From assembly GCF_019655855.1 (NCBI RefSeq), contig NZ_BPFX01000032.1, forward strand, positions 1 through 31,720: 31,720 nucleotides of DNA, written 5' to 3'. Shown here in pieces: positions 5,448 through 11,834 of the stretch. Position 1 is the stretch's first letter; the number at the start of each line of letters is the position of its first letter. The position numbers and the translations under genes are program-made. The notes under the pieces are model-generated. The model ran no database searches. It saw only the letters and a program-made list of their open reading frames with translations, and had not been told where the DNA came from. This DNA is from Pseudomonas paralcaligenes. Lineage in GTDB: Bacteria > Pseudomonadota > Gammaproteobacteria > Pseudomonadales > Pseudomonadaceae.

Positions 5448-5633
5448 ATGGTTACGGGTACAACACCGATACGCGACGCACATGACCGCCTGGCTGAACA
5501 GGCCGTTGCTGGTATGTCACAGGCCGACCGCGCTCGACTGCAGCGACTGGCGGCCGAGCGGGGCGTTACCGTCGAGCAGCTGGTGGTCCAGGTTGTCACC
5601 CGGAAGCTGGTCAGCCAGCTCGCGAGCGACTGA
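5448..5633 (+). CDS. Small RHH/HTH-like early protein
   Basis: 61 residues; AGGAGG (5435-5440) is placed well for the ATG at 5448, with a GTG three bases earlier as the alternative. The stretch SQADRARLQRLAAERGVTVEQLVVQVVTRKL suggests two amphipathic helices as in ribbon-helix-helix proteins, but the strand part is unclear. It ends 8 bases before the O-like replication gene. Function unknown beyond probable DNA binding. Confidence 0.55.
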   Translation: MVTGTTPIRDAHDRLAEQAVAGMSQADRARLQRLAAERGVTVEQLVVQVVTRKLVSQLASD

Positions 5634-5641
5634 AGACCAGC

Positions 5642-6472
5642 ATGGCCGCCTTTCAGATCAACGACGCCGAGTGGTCAGCGCTGGTGGAGGAGCCGGGGGA
5701 CATATTCCTGGCGTATTGCGCTATCCGGCGCCTGATGGACTACAGCACGGGTGTCGCCGGCCAGGCTCGGCGCATCAGCGAGCAGATGCTTCGCGAGGTG
5801 CTGTATGTGGCGCCTTGCCGGGGCAGGCATGAGAGCGGATCACCCACCCGCCAGCGGACCCGCTCAGTGGTGGAACGCCTGATAACCCTCGGCGCGCTGG
5901 AGCAGATCGGCCCCATGGTCTACCGGCTTCCGCTCGCTACCAGGGATGGTGCGCCCAAACGATCAGCAACCAATGAGCAACCACATCAGAAACCGAATCA
6001 ACAACCAGAGCTGGACTCGCTGAAAGCCAGAAATGACGCGGCTCCTAGCGTAGAGGATGCCGGATCAGCAACCGCATCAGCATCACTCGAAAACGGGATC
6101 AGCAACCTACCTCCGGTATCCGGTCTTCCTACTCCTCCTCCTGCGCCAATCGGCGGCCGTTTTCCGATGCGCGACGACTGGGAACCAACACAGCGAGGGT
6201 GGAAAGCCACCTGTTCTCGCAACGCTGTGACGCAGCCACTCACCGAAGAAGACCTGCGGGAGTTCCGAAGCTACTGGATCAACCGCCCTGAGAAGTACCA
6301 ATCCCAAGGCCAGTGGGAGCACGAACTGGCACAACGACTCATCACGAAGGTGCGCTATGCCGAATCCAACCGACAACGAAGCCAAGGCAGGCGTGATAGC
6401 GGACAAGGTAGTCTCGAAGCTGAATTACTCGACACCAGCTGGGCAGAACGCCTCGTCATCCCGGACGACTGA
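5642..6472 (+). CDS. Replication initiator (lambda O-like position) with DnaT-type domain
   Basis: 276 residues. The N-terminal ~95 residues look like a winged-helix domain (ISEQMLREVLYVA...TRSVVERLITLGALEQIGPMVYRL). Residues about 100-172 form a Pro/Gln/Ser-rich linker. Residues about 173-240 match the DnaT-like single-strand-binding domain (FPMRDDWEP near the start, then LREFRSYWINRPEKYQSQGQWEHEL). This domain pair is common in phage initiators that load the helicase together with a P-type protein. The linker-coding DNA contains iteron-like repeats (5961-6107), so the gene probably carries the origin, as lambda O does. The ribosome site is weak (GAAG). The 3' end overlaps the P-like gene by 116 bases in another frame. 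Confidence 0.8.
   Translation: MAAFQINDAEWSALVEEPGDIFLAYCAIRRLMDYSTGVAGQARRISEQMLREVLYVAPCRGRHESGSPTRQRTRSVVERLITLGALEQIGPMVYRLPLATRDGAPKRSATNEQPHQKPNQQPELDSLKARNDAAPSVEDAGSATASASLENGISNLPPVSGLPTPPPAPIGGRFPMRDDWEPTQRGWKATCSRNAVTQPLTEEDLREFRSYWINRPEKYQSQGQWEHELAQRLITKVRYAESNRQRSQGRRDSGQGSLEAELLDTSWAERLVIPDD
5961..6107 (+). repeat. Iteron-like direct repeats, probable phage origin of replication
   Basis: An 11 bp unit GATCAGCAACC occurs exactly at 5961-5971, 6063-6073 and 6097-6107. Degenerate units AATGAGCAACC (5972-5982), CATCAGAAACC (5984-5994), AATCAACAACC (5996-6006) and CATCAGCATCA (6075-6085) continue it. Starts within the first cluster are 11-12 bp apart, about one helical turn, as for initiator-binding iterons. 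They lie in the linker part of the initiator gene, as the lambda origin lies inside O. The encoded linker is low complexity, so coding constraint does not obviously explain the repeats. Confidence 0.7.
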
Positions 6473-7151
6473 AGCCCAGCAGCAGCGAAAGCAGGTGCTG
6501 ACCGAGCGCGCCAACGTGCTGTTCGCGGAAATGCACTCGCTCAAGCCCTTCGCGTTCCGCAAGGCCTGGCCAAGCGAGGAGCGGGTCAAGGCGGCCAAGG
6601 CGCAATACCTGGCGGTCCGTGAGTTCCGCCAGCTCACCGATGCCCAGTTCCGCTTCGGCCTGGATCGCCTGCGCGCAACGATGGTCTGGCCGACAGCGCC
6701 CTCGGAATTCCTCGAGCTGTGCCGCAACCCGGACCCGGAGGCCATCGGCGCTCCGCCGCTCGACGAGGCCTATGCCCAGGTACTGCGCTACGAGACCGCG
6801 CCGGCGGACCTGCGAGACCTGTCTGTGATGCACCCAGCCACCTACTGGGCATGGCGCCAGCTGAACCACCCTGTCTGGCGGAAGCTCTCTGCGGATCGCC
6901 ATGAGAAGTCCTTCGCCAGCGCCTACCGGCGCGCGATGAAAGCCGTGCTCGCCGGCGAGCACTTCCCGGCGCCGCCGAGGCTGCTGACGGGGAAGGGCGG
7001 TGGCATGTGCGCCGAGGTCGCGGCCGTCGACGCAGCACAGGAGCAGCGCCTGCAGGAGCGCCTGGTACAGCAGGGCATACCCGCTGGCACCGCTGCCCGC
7101 CAGCAGCTACTCGCGTCGCTGGGGATCAAGCGGGGGGCGAAGCATGCTTGA
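6357..7151 (+). CDS. Replication protein P-like helicase loader
   Basis: 264 residues with features of the phage replication protein P family: a central stretch with FGLDRLRATMVWPTAPSEFL and LCRNPDPE (about residues 98-125), followed by a helical region ending in PAPPRLL. P recruits the host DnaB helicase to the O-bound origin. The ATG at 6357 lies inside the O-like gene; AAGGTG six bases upstream supports it, and no other in-frame ATG occurs until 6532, within the conserved part. The 116-base out-of-frame overlap is therefore real unless translation starts at a weak internal codon. The last codons overlap the next gene by 8 bases. Confidence 0.75.
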   Translation: MPNPTDNEAKAGVIADKVVSKLNYSTPAGQNASSSRTTEAQQQRKQVLTERANVLFAEMHSLKPFAFRKAWPSEERVKAAKAQYLAVREFRQLTDAQFRFGLDRLRATMVWPTAPSEFLELCRNPDPEAIGAPPLDEAYAQVLRYETAPADLRDLSVMHPATYWAWRQLNHPVWRKLSADRHEKSFASAYRRAMKAVLAGEHFPAPPRLLTGKGGGMCAEVAAVDAAQEQRLQERLVQQGIPAGTAARQQLLASLGIKRGAKHA

Positions 7152-7374
7152 GCAGTACGCAGCTTGGGTTGGCTGGGGCGTCATGGCAGCTGGGGGCTTC
7201 CTCCTGATGGGCCTGCTGCTGATCGCCGGCATTGCAGTGGTGAATCACTTCGGCAGGGCTCTCTGGGAAAAGCTGCTCGCGCTCTACGACCTGCACACTC
7301 TGCGGGCGCACCTGCGCATGCTGGAGGCACAGGGCAAGACCTTGCGAAAGCCGGAGGGCAGTGACGATGACTGA
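7144..7374 (+). CDS. Small single-pass membrane protein
   Basis: 76 residues, beginning at an ATG that overlaps the stop of the P-like gene by 8 bases. One hydrophobic helix lies at about 8-32 (WVGWGVMAAGGFLLMGLLLIAG), followed by a charged helical cytoplasmic-type tail. A GGGGGGCG stretch upstream may serve as ribosome site. Conserved position in the replication operon is all that can be said; it is not recognisable as a holin. Confidence 0.6.
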   Translation: MLEQYAAWVGWGVMAAGGFLLMGLLLIAGIAVVNHFGRALWEKLLALYDLHTLRAHLRMLEAQGKTLRKPEGSDDD

Positions 7375-7561
7375 CCAGCAGTTACAAGCAGTCCTGAGCG
7401 CTGCTTACCTGTTCGGCCTGGAGGACGGTATGCGCATGCCCATGCAGGGCGAGGCTGCTGCGAAACAGGTTGTGAAAATGATTCGAAATGAGCATCCCGA
7501 GCGAGTAGCGGGCCGGGTGTCGTTTCTGCTGGAGAAGGACATCGAGGCGAACCATGACTGA
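7367..7561 (+). CDS. Hypothetical small early protein
   Basis: 64 residues. The ATG at 7367 is nine bases after GGAGG (7353-7357); a GTG at 7361 is too close to that site. It overlaps the previous gene by 8 bases and the following rusA gene by 8 bases, so translation is probably coupled. It has no recognised motif; it looks helical and soluble. Confidence 0.6.
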   Translation: MTDQQLQAVLSAAYLFGLEDGMRMPMQGEAAAKQVVKMIRNEHPERVAGRVSFLLEKDIEANHD

Positions 7562-8000
7562 TCACCGCCCCATCGAGTTCATCGTGCCAGGCGAGCCGCA
7601 GGGCAAAGGGCGCCCGCGCATCGGCCGTGTTGGCCAGCACGCCCGCATGTTCACCCCGGCCAAGACGGTGGCCTACGAGGGCCTGGTGGCCGTCGCCGCC
7701 CAGGAAGCCATGGCAGGCCGCGACCTGATCACCGGCCCGGTGCTGATCGAGCTGGAGATCCTGCACGGGGTGCCGCAGTCCATGTCGAAAAAGCGGAAGG
7801 CGCTCGCCCTGGCCGGCGAGGTCAAGCCGATGAAGAAGCCCGACACCGACAACGTGCTGAAGGCCATCTGCGACGGCTGCAACGGTGTGGTGTGGCGCGA
7901 CGACGTGCAGAACACCGACGGCATGTACCGCCGACGCTACTCGGAAACGCCCTGCGTCAAGGTCCGCATCGTGCCGCTCTACGACGGTGCCGCCGAATGA
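7554..8000 (+). CDS. rusA: RusA-family Holliday junction resolvase
   Basis: 148 residues. The N-terminal strand FIVPGEPQGKGRPRIGR and the acidic motif KPDTDNVLKAICDGCNG...WRDDVQ are diagnostic of RusA. Asp97, Asp99 and Asp116 or Asp117 are the likely metal ligands and Lys103 matches the catalytic lysine. RusA dimers cut four-way junctions symmetrically, resolving recombination intermediates before packaging. Length is slightly above the E. coli enzyme (120). The gene overlaps its neighbours by a few bases on both sides in the early operon. Confidence 0.93.
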   Translation: MTDHRPIEFIVPGEPQGKGRPRIGRVGQHARMFTPAKTVAYEGLVAVAAQEAMAGRDLITGPVLIELEILHGVPQSMSKKRKALALAGEVKPMKKPDTDNVLKAICDGCNGVVWRDDVQNTDGMYRRRYSETPCVKVRIVPLYDGAAE

Positions 8001-8512
8001 CCAGCGTTGGCGAGGTGGATGGGATGAAAAAGACCACGACCCAGATAGTGCTTGACGCAGTGCGCGAGCTGCACAGCAAGCAGCAGATCATCACGCGGCA
8101 GACCCTGGTCGAGGTCACCGGGCTGAAGCCGGGCATCGTCGACGACCGGCTTTCCGTGCTGGTGGACGATCTGCTGGTCCTGCGGGTTGAGCGCGGAGTG
8201 TTTGTTCCAGCCCCACAACACCCAGAGCCCAGGGTGATCACCATCTCGCAGATCCCGGGTGGGTGGGCAAAGATCGAGGTGAGCGACGACTACGTGCTGC
8301 TGCTCACCCCAGCCGAGAAGCGAATGATGGGTGAGTTGCTGGCCGGTGCCGGTCAGCAGTTCGCGGCCATCGACATCGGGCACCAGAACGTCGTGATTGC
8401 CGCTGAGCTGGCCGCCAAGGTACGGCGTCTGGAGCGGGAACTGTCCGCGGTGCGAAGTGTGCTGAGCGAGCGAGAGAGCCGTCAGCTGTCTCTGCTGGGC
8501 GAGGCGACTTGA
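7997..8512 (+). CDS. Probable winged-helix DNA-binding protein, late early-region
   Basis: 171 residues from the ATG at 7997, which overlaps the rusA stop (ATGA). A second ATG at 8024 has a better ribosome site (GAGGT, 7 bases) and may be the true start, giving 162 residues. The segment TTTQIVLDAVRELHSKQQIITRQTLVEVTGL...LVLRVERGVFVP resembles a winged helix of about 65 residues. The C-terminal half is helical and ends in a probable coiled coil (LERELSAVRSVLSERESR). It lies close before the late operon and could be a late-gene regulator, but nothing in the sequence proves this. Confidence 0.65.
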   Translation: MTSVGEVDGMKKTTTQIVLDAVRELHSKQQIITRQTLVEVTGLKPGIVDDRLSVLVDDLLVLRVERGVFVPAPQHPEPRVITISQIPGGWAKIEVSDDYVLLLTPAEKRMMGELLAGAGQQFAAIDIGHQNVVIAAELAAKVRRLERELSAVRSVLSERESRQLSLLGEAT

Positions 8513-8540
8513 AATTCACTATCCCGAGGAGGGAACAGCA

Positions 8541-8900
8541 ATGCCAGAAGCAGCAGCCCTAGCCAGCAGTATGACCCCCATGACCATCCACTACGCCCTG
8601 CAGCCGGCCGAGGGCGATGAGCCGCCGGTCGCTGTGTTCTCGGTCGAGATCGAAGGTGGTAGCCTCAGCACCGCCTGTGTCATGACTGAAGCGGAGCCTG
8701 CTGGTCTCGGCTCGATGGCGGGGATTATCTGCAACCACCTGTACATGAACGCCAAGTATTTCCCTGGCGAGGAGCGTGCAGAGGCTCGAACAGAGCGCCG
8801 CGTGCTTCACTATGCGAACCACCGCGAGACCAACGGCGTCCTCAGCATGGTGATGGCCGAGTTCGACGTGGTGTTCACCCCCAGCGAAGAGGCCGTATGA
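8541..8900 (+). CDS. Hypothetical protein
   Basis: 119 residues; GAGGAGGGAA upstream gives a good ribosome site for the ATG at 8541. Predicted mixed alpha/beta, soluble, no membrane segment, no recognised family. The stop overlaps the next start (ATGA). It belongs to the chain of small genes between rusA and the packaging genes. Confidence 0.6.
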   Translation: MPEAAALASSMTPMTIHYALQPAEGDEPPVAVFSVEIEGGSLSTACVMTEAEPAGLGSMAGIICNHLYMNAKYFPGEERAEARTERRVLHYANHRETNGVLSMVMAEFDVVFTPSEEAV

Positions 8901-9196
8901 CGGACTATCTGTTGATCGGCGGACCATGTGCCGGCCAGGTCGTCAAGGGCCATGAGGACGCTGACCATGTGAAGGTGACGCCACGCCTGCAGCTGGCCTC
9001 GCTGCTCGTTGGACTGCGAAATCAAGGGCCGGTGACAGAGGTCCAGCCGTTTGTTGTGTATCGACGGCTCCAGATCACCGAAATGGACGGCACCAGGCAC
9101 GTAGTCATGGTCGCCCCGGGCGTAGACCCAATCCAGGAACTGCTGCGCGTCTACGAGAAGACACGAGGTGGCAAGCAAGAGGAGATGAACGAGTGA
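8897..9196 (+). CDS. Hypothetical protein
   Basis: 99 residues, start overlapping the previous stop. The beginning YLLIGGPCAGQVV resembles short phage proteins of unknown function that start with a GG-P-x-DG-like turn. No catalytic motif is visible. The stop overlaps the GTG start of the following gene, consistent with coupled translation. Confidence 0.6.
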   Translation: MTDYLLIGGPCAGQVVKGHEDADHVKVTPRLQLASLLVGLRNQGPVTEVQPFVVYRRLQITEMDGTRHVVMVAPGVDPIQELLRVYEKTRGGKQEEMNE

Positions 9197-9465
9197 GCGG
9201 AGTTTTCAGCCCTGCAGACCGAAAAATCCCCTGGGCCGAGCTGGTGTCTCCCAAGCAGGAGGCACTGTTCAACCTGGACCCGATACGGGACGCTGTGGCT
9301 CGAGCGGAGCACATGCGGGCCGAACTGGATCAGCTGCGCATGCTGATGATCGATATAAGCCGTGAGCTGCATACTGGCGACCTGCCGGCGGATTTGCACC
9401 AGGCTCTGGATGACTATGTAGCGATTATCGGGCCTCTGTATCCCGTCGACACTACGAGTAGATAG
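9193..9465 (+). CDS. Hypothetical protein, last gene of the early operon
   Basis: 90 residues from GTG at 9193, which overlaps the preceding stop and has GAGGAG 6-11 bases upstream. The middle is a helical segment (RDAVARAEHMRAELDQLRMLMIDIS) that could form a coiled coil. Function unknown. It is followed by a 67-base gap carrying the first late element and a hairpin. Confidence 0.6.
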   Translation: MSGVFSPADRKIPWAELVSPKQEALFNLDPIRDAVARAEHMRAELDQLRMLMIDISRELHTGDLPADLHQALDDYVAIIGPLYPVDTTSR

Positions 9466-9483
9466 GCCCCGAAACACCATATC

Positions 9484-9499
9484 CCCCCTGTAGGGTTCG
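9484..9499 (+). promoter_or_regulatory. Late element, copy 1 (before terminase)
   Basis: CCCCCTGTAGGGTTCG, one of four copies in the window, all on the plus strand and all in gaps. The core CCC-TGTA-GGG is a near-palindrome that can form a tight stem-loop. It opens the packaging block 34 bases before terS. Candidate late promoter or activator/antiterminator site. Confidence 0.6.
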
Positions 9500-9511
9500 A
9501 CACCCTGCCCG

Positions 9512-9533
9512 TGCCCCGGACAATCCCGGGGCA
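9512..9533 (+). promoter_or_regulatory. Hairpin at the terS start codon
   Basis: TGCCCCGG (9512-9519) and CCGGGGCA (9526-9533) form a perfect 8 bp stem with a 6-base loop. The last paired base is the A of the terS ATG, and the stem also contains the only G-rich stretch that could act as ribosome site. The structure should limit terS translation. Confidence 0.6.
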
Positions 9534-10282
9534 TGACCAAGAAGACTCCCCCTGAGAACCCGAACGCTGCCGGCGATGACGCTGGTGGTGCTGCTCGCCA
9601 TTTCGATTGGGAGCAGATTGAGCTGGACTACCGCGCCGGCATCAAGAGCCTGCGCCAGATAGCGAACGAGCATGACCTGAGCGATGGAGCTATCCGGAAG
9701 CGGGCAAAGCGCGACGGATGGGAGCGGGACCTGTCGGCGAAGATCCAGGCGAAGGCTGATGATCTGGTACGCAGGGAAGCGGTACGCAGCGAGGTACGCA
9801 CGGAACGCACCGCTACCGAACGCCAGGTGGTTGAAGCCAACGCCGAGGCTGTAGCGCTGGTCCGGCTATCGCACCGGCGTGACATCCAGCGGTCCCGCGC
9901 GCTCGTCATGAGTCTGCTGGACGAGCTTGAGCGCCAGGCCGGCGCCGAGAACGTGTACCTGCTGGAGCAGCTGGGAGAGCTGCTGCGCTGCGAGGATGAC
10001 AAGGGCCAGGACAAGCTCAACGACCTGTACCACAAGATCATCTCCCTACCTGGCCGAGCCAAGACTATGAAGGACCTGGGCGAGTCGCTGCGGGTGCTGA
10101 TCACCCTGGAGCGCGTGGCGTTCGGCATGGATGCGCCCGGAAGCGCTGACTCTGGTGGTGGCCTGGGTGTTCGACAGATGACGGACGCCGAGCGCGCGGT
10201 ACGGCTCTCCCGCCTGCTGAGCGGCAACCCGAGCGCCCTGGCCGCCTTCGTTGCGCAGACTGGCAATGGAGGCGGGCAGTGA
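9533..10282 (+). CDS. terS: Terminase small subunit
   Basis: 249 residues. After an acidic/Pro-rich start, residues about 22-60 contain a helix-turn-helix (IELDYRAGIKSLRQIANEHD, then DGAIRKRAKRDGW) typical of TerS DNA-recognition domains. A long helical middle (about 65-180) is suited to ring oligomerisation. It recognises phage DNA and regulates the ATPase of the large subunit. The ATG at 9533 lies at the foot of a strong hairpin and lacks a standard ribosome site. Its stop overlaps the GTG start of terL, the usual terS-terL coupling. Confidence 0.85.
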   Translation: MTKKTPPENPNAAGDDAGGAARHFDWEQIELDYRAGIKSLRQIANEHDLSDGAIRKRAKRDGWERDLSAKIQAKADDLVRREAVRSEVRTERTATERQVVEANAEAVALVRLSHRRDIQRSRALVMSLLDELERQAGAENVYLLEQLGELLRCEDDKGQDKLNDLYHKIISLPGRAKTMKDLGESLRVLITLERVAFGMDAPGSADSGGGLGVRQMTDAERAVRLSRLLSGNPSALAAFVAQTGNGGGQ

Positions 10283-11823
10283 AGGAAACGATCGTCACTA
10301 CCGGCCAGCTGCTGGCGATCATCCAGCACCTCGACCCTGCCGCGCGTGCCGAGCTGGACCAGCTGCTGCTGGCTGGCGATGCACCTATCTGGGTGCCGCA
10401 GGATGGACCGCAGCGCGTGGCCTACGACTCGCTGGCCGACATCGTGTTCTACGGCGGCGCGGCGGGCGGCGGCAAAACGGACTTGCTGATGGGTCTGTGC
10501 CTGACCAGCCAGGAGCACTCGATCATCTTCCGGCGCGAGGCTGTGCAACTGGTCGGCATCGAGGAGCGCATGACCAAGATACTGGGCACGCGCAAGGGCT
10601 ACAACTCACAGGACGGCGTGTGGCGGCTGCCAGGCGGCAAGGTCATGGAGCTGGGCAGCGTGAAGGAGCCCGGCGACTGGATCAAATACCAGGGCCGCGC
10701 GCACGACGGGAAGTTCTTCGACGAAATCTGCCACTTCACCGAGATGCAGTTCCGCACGCTGATTGGCTGGCTGCGGACCGACAAGCCGGACATTCGCCAG
10801 CGCGTGGTCTGTGCCGGCAACCCGCCTACCGATGCCGCCGGCGAGTGGGTGAAGCGATTCTGGGCGCCCTGGCTTGATCCGCAGCATCCCAACCCTGCGA
10901 AGCCCGGCGAGCTGCGCTGGTTCGTGACCAACGAGCAGGGCGAGGACCAGGAGGTGCCCGGGCCGGATCCGGTGATGGTCGGCGACGAATTGATGACGCC
11001 GAAGAGCCGCACGTTCATCCCTTCCTCGGTCGAAGACAACCTGTTCCTGCTGTCCACCGGCTACAAGCAGACCCTGCAGGCGCTGCCGGAGCCGCTGCGC
11101 TCGCAGATGCTGCGCGGCGACTTCAACGCCGGCGTCTCTGACCCGGCCTGGCAGGTGATCCCCACCGATTGGGTGAAAGCCGCCCAGGCACGCTGGGAGA
11201 AGCGCGAGAAGAAGGGGCTCATGACGGCCATCGGCTTCGACCCGTCCCGCGGCGGTATCGACAAGTCGTCCGTCGCACGCCGGCACGGCAACTGGTTCGA
11301 CGAGGTGGTGACGGCTCCCGGGACAGTGACCAAGGACGGGCCTACAGCGGCCGGCTTCGTCATCCCACTGGTGCGCGACGGCGCCTGCATCTGCGTCGAT
11401 GGCATCGGCATCGGCTCCAGCGCGCTGGACTTCCTGGTCGGCCTGAATCTCAACGTGATGCCGGTGATCGGCAGCGAGGCGTCTCCGCTGCAGACCAAGG
11501 CGGGCAACCTGCGCTACCGCAACCGGCGGGCCGAGATGTACTGGCGCCTGCGCGAGGCGCTTGACCCTACCGCTCCTGACCCTATCGCGCTCCCCCCGGA
11601 TTCCGAGCTGCTGGGCGACCTAACCGCCCCCCGCTACAAGGTCGTGACCATGGGCCGCGTGGCAGCTATCCAGATCAACGACAAGGACGAAATCCGCAAG
11701 GTGCTGGGGCGCAGCCCGGACAAGGGCGACTCGGTGGCCATGACGTTCGTTTCAGGTATCCCGGCGCCGAACAGCCAGCGCCGAACCTATGAAGAAGCTC
11801 CGGCGCCCGACTGGCGCCTCTGA
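10279..11823 (+). CDS. terL: Terminase large subunit
   Basis: 514 residues from a GTG that overlaps the terS stop; GGAGG (10268-10272) precedes it. Walker A is GGAAGGGKT (59-67), Walker B KFFDEI (Asp148, Glu149), and the coupling motif is VCAGNPP (177-183). The C-terminal nuclease domain begins near Asp321 in GFDPSRGG; DGIGIG and the final GDSVAMTF supply further acidic residues. The protein drives DNA into the prohead at the portal and cuts the concatemer. Whether it packages headful or at cohesive ends cannot be told from this window. Confidence 0.95.
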   Translation: MKETIVTTGQLLAIIQHLDPAARAELDQLLLAGDAPIWVPQDGPQRVAYDSLADIVFYGGAAGGGKTDLLMGLCLTSQEHSIIFRREAVQLVGIEERMTKILGTRKGYNSQDGVWRLPGGKVMELGSVKEPGDWIKYQGRAHDGKFFDEICHFTEMQFRTLIGWLRTDKPDIRQRVVCAGNPPTDAAGEWVKRFWAPWLDPQHPNPAKPGELRWFVTNEQGEDQEVPGPDPVMVGDELMTPKSRTFIPSSVEDNLFLLSTGYKQTLQALPEPLRSQMLRGDFNAGVSDPAWQVIPTDWVKAAQARWEKREKKGLMTAIGFDPSRGGIDKSSVARRHGNWFDEVVTAPGTVTKDGPTAAGFVIPLVRDGACICVDGIGIGSSALDFLVGLNLNVMPVIGSEASPLQTKAGNLRYRNRRAEMYWRLREALDPTAPDPIALPPDSELLGDLTAPRYKVVTMGRVAAIQINDKDEIRKVLGRSPDKGDSVAMTFVSGIPAPNSQRRTYEEAPAPDWRL

Positions 11824-11834
11824 GGATAGCGACT

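Noticed and set aside
4511..5599. 362-codon open frame on the minus strand across several early genes
   Set aside because: It covers four plus-strand genes with good ribosome sites and has a Ser/Arg-rich composition typical of a shadow. The shorter minus-strand gene at 4918-5121 is in a different frame and has its own strong ribosome site.
7144..7374. Holin
   Set aside because: Single membrane helix of suitable size but placed in the replication operon, far from any lysis gene; kept as a small membrane protein.
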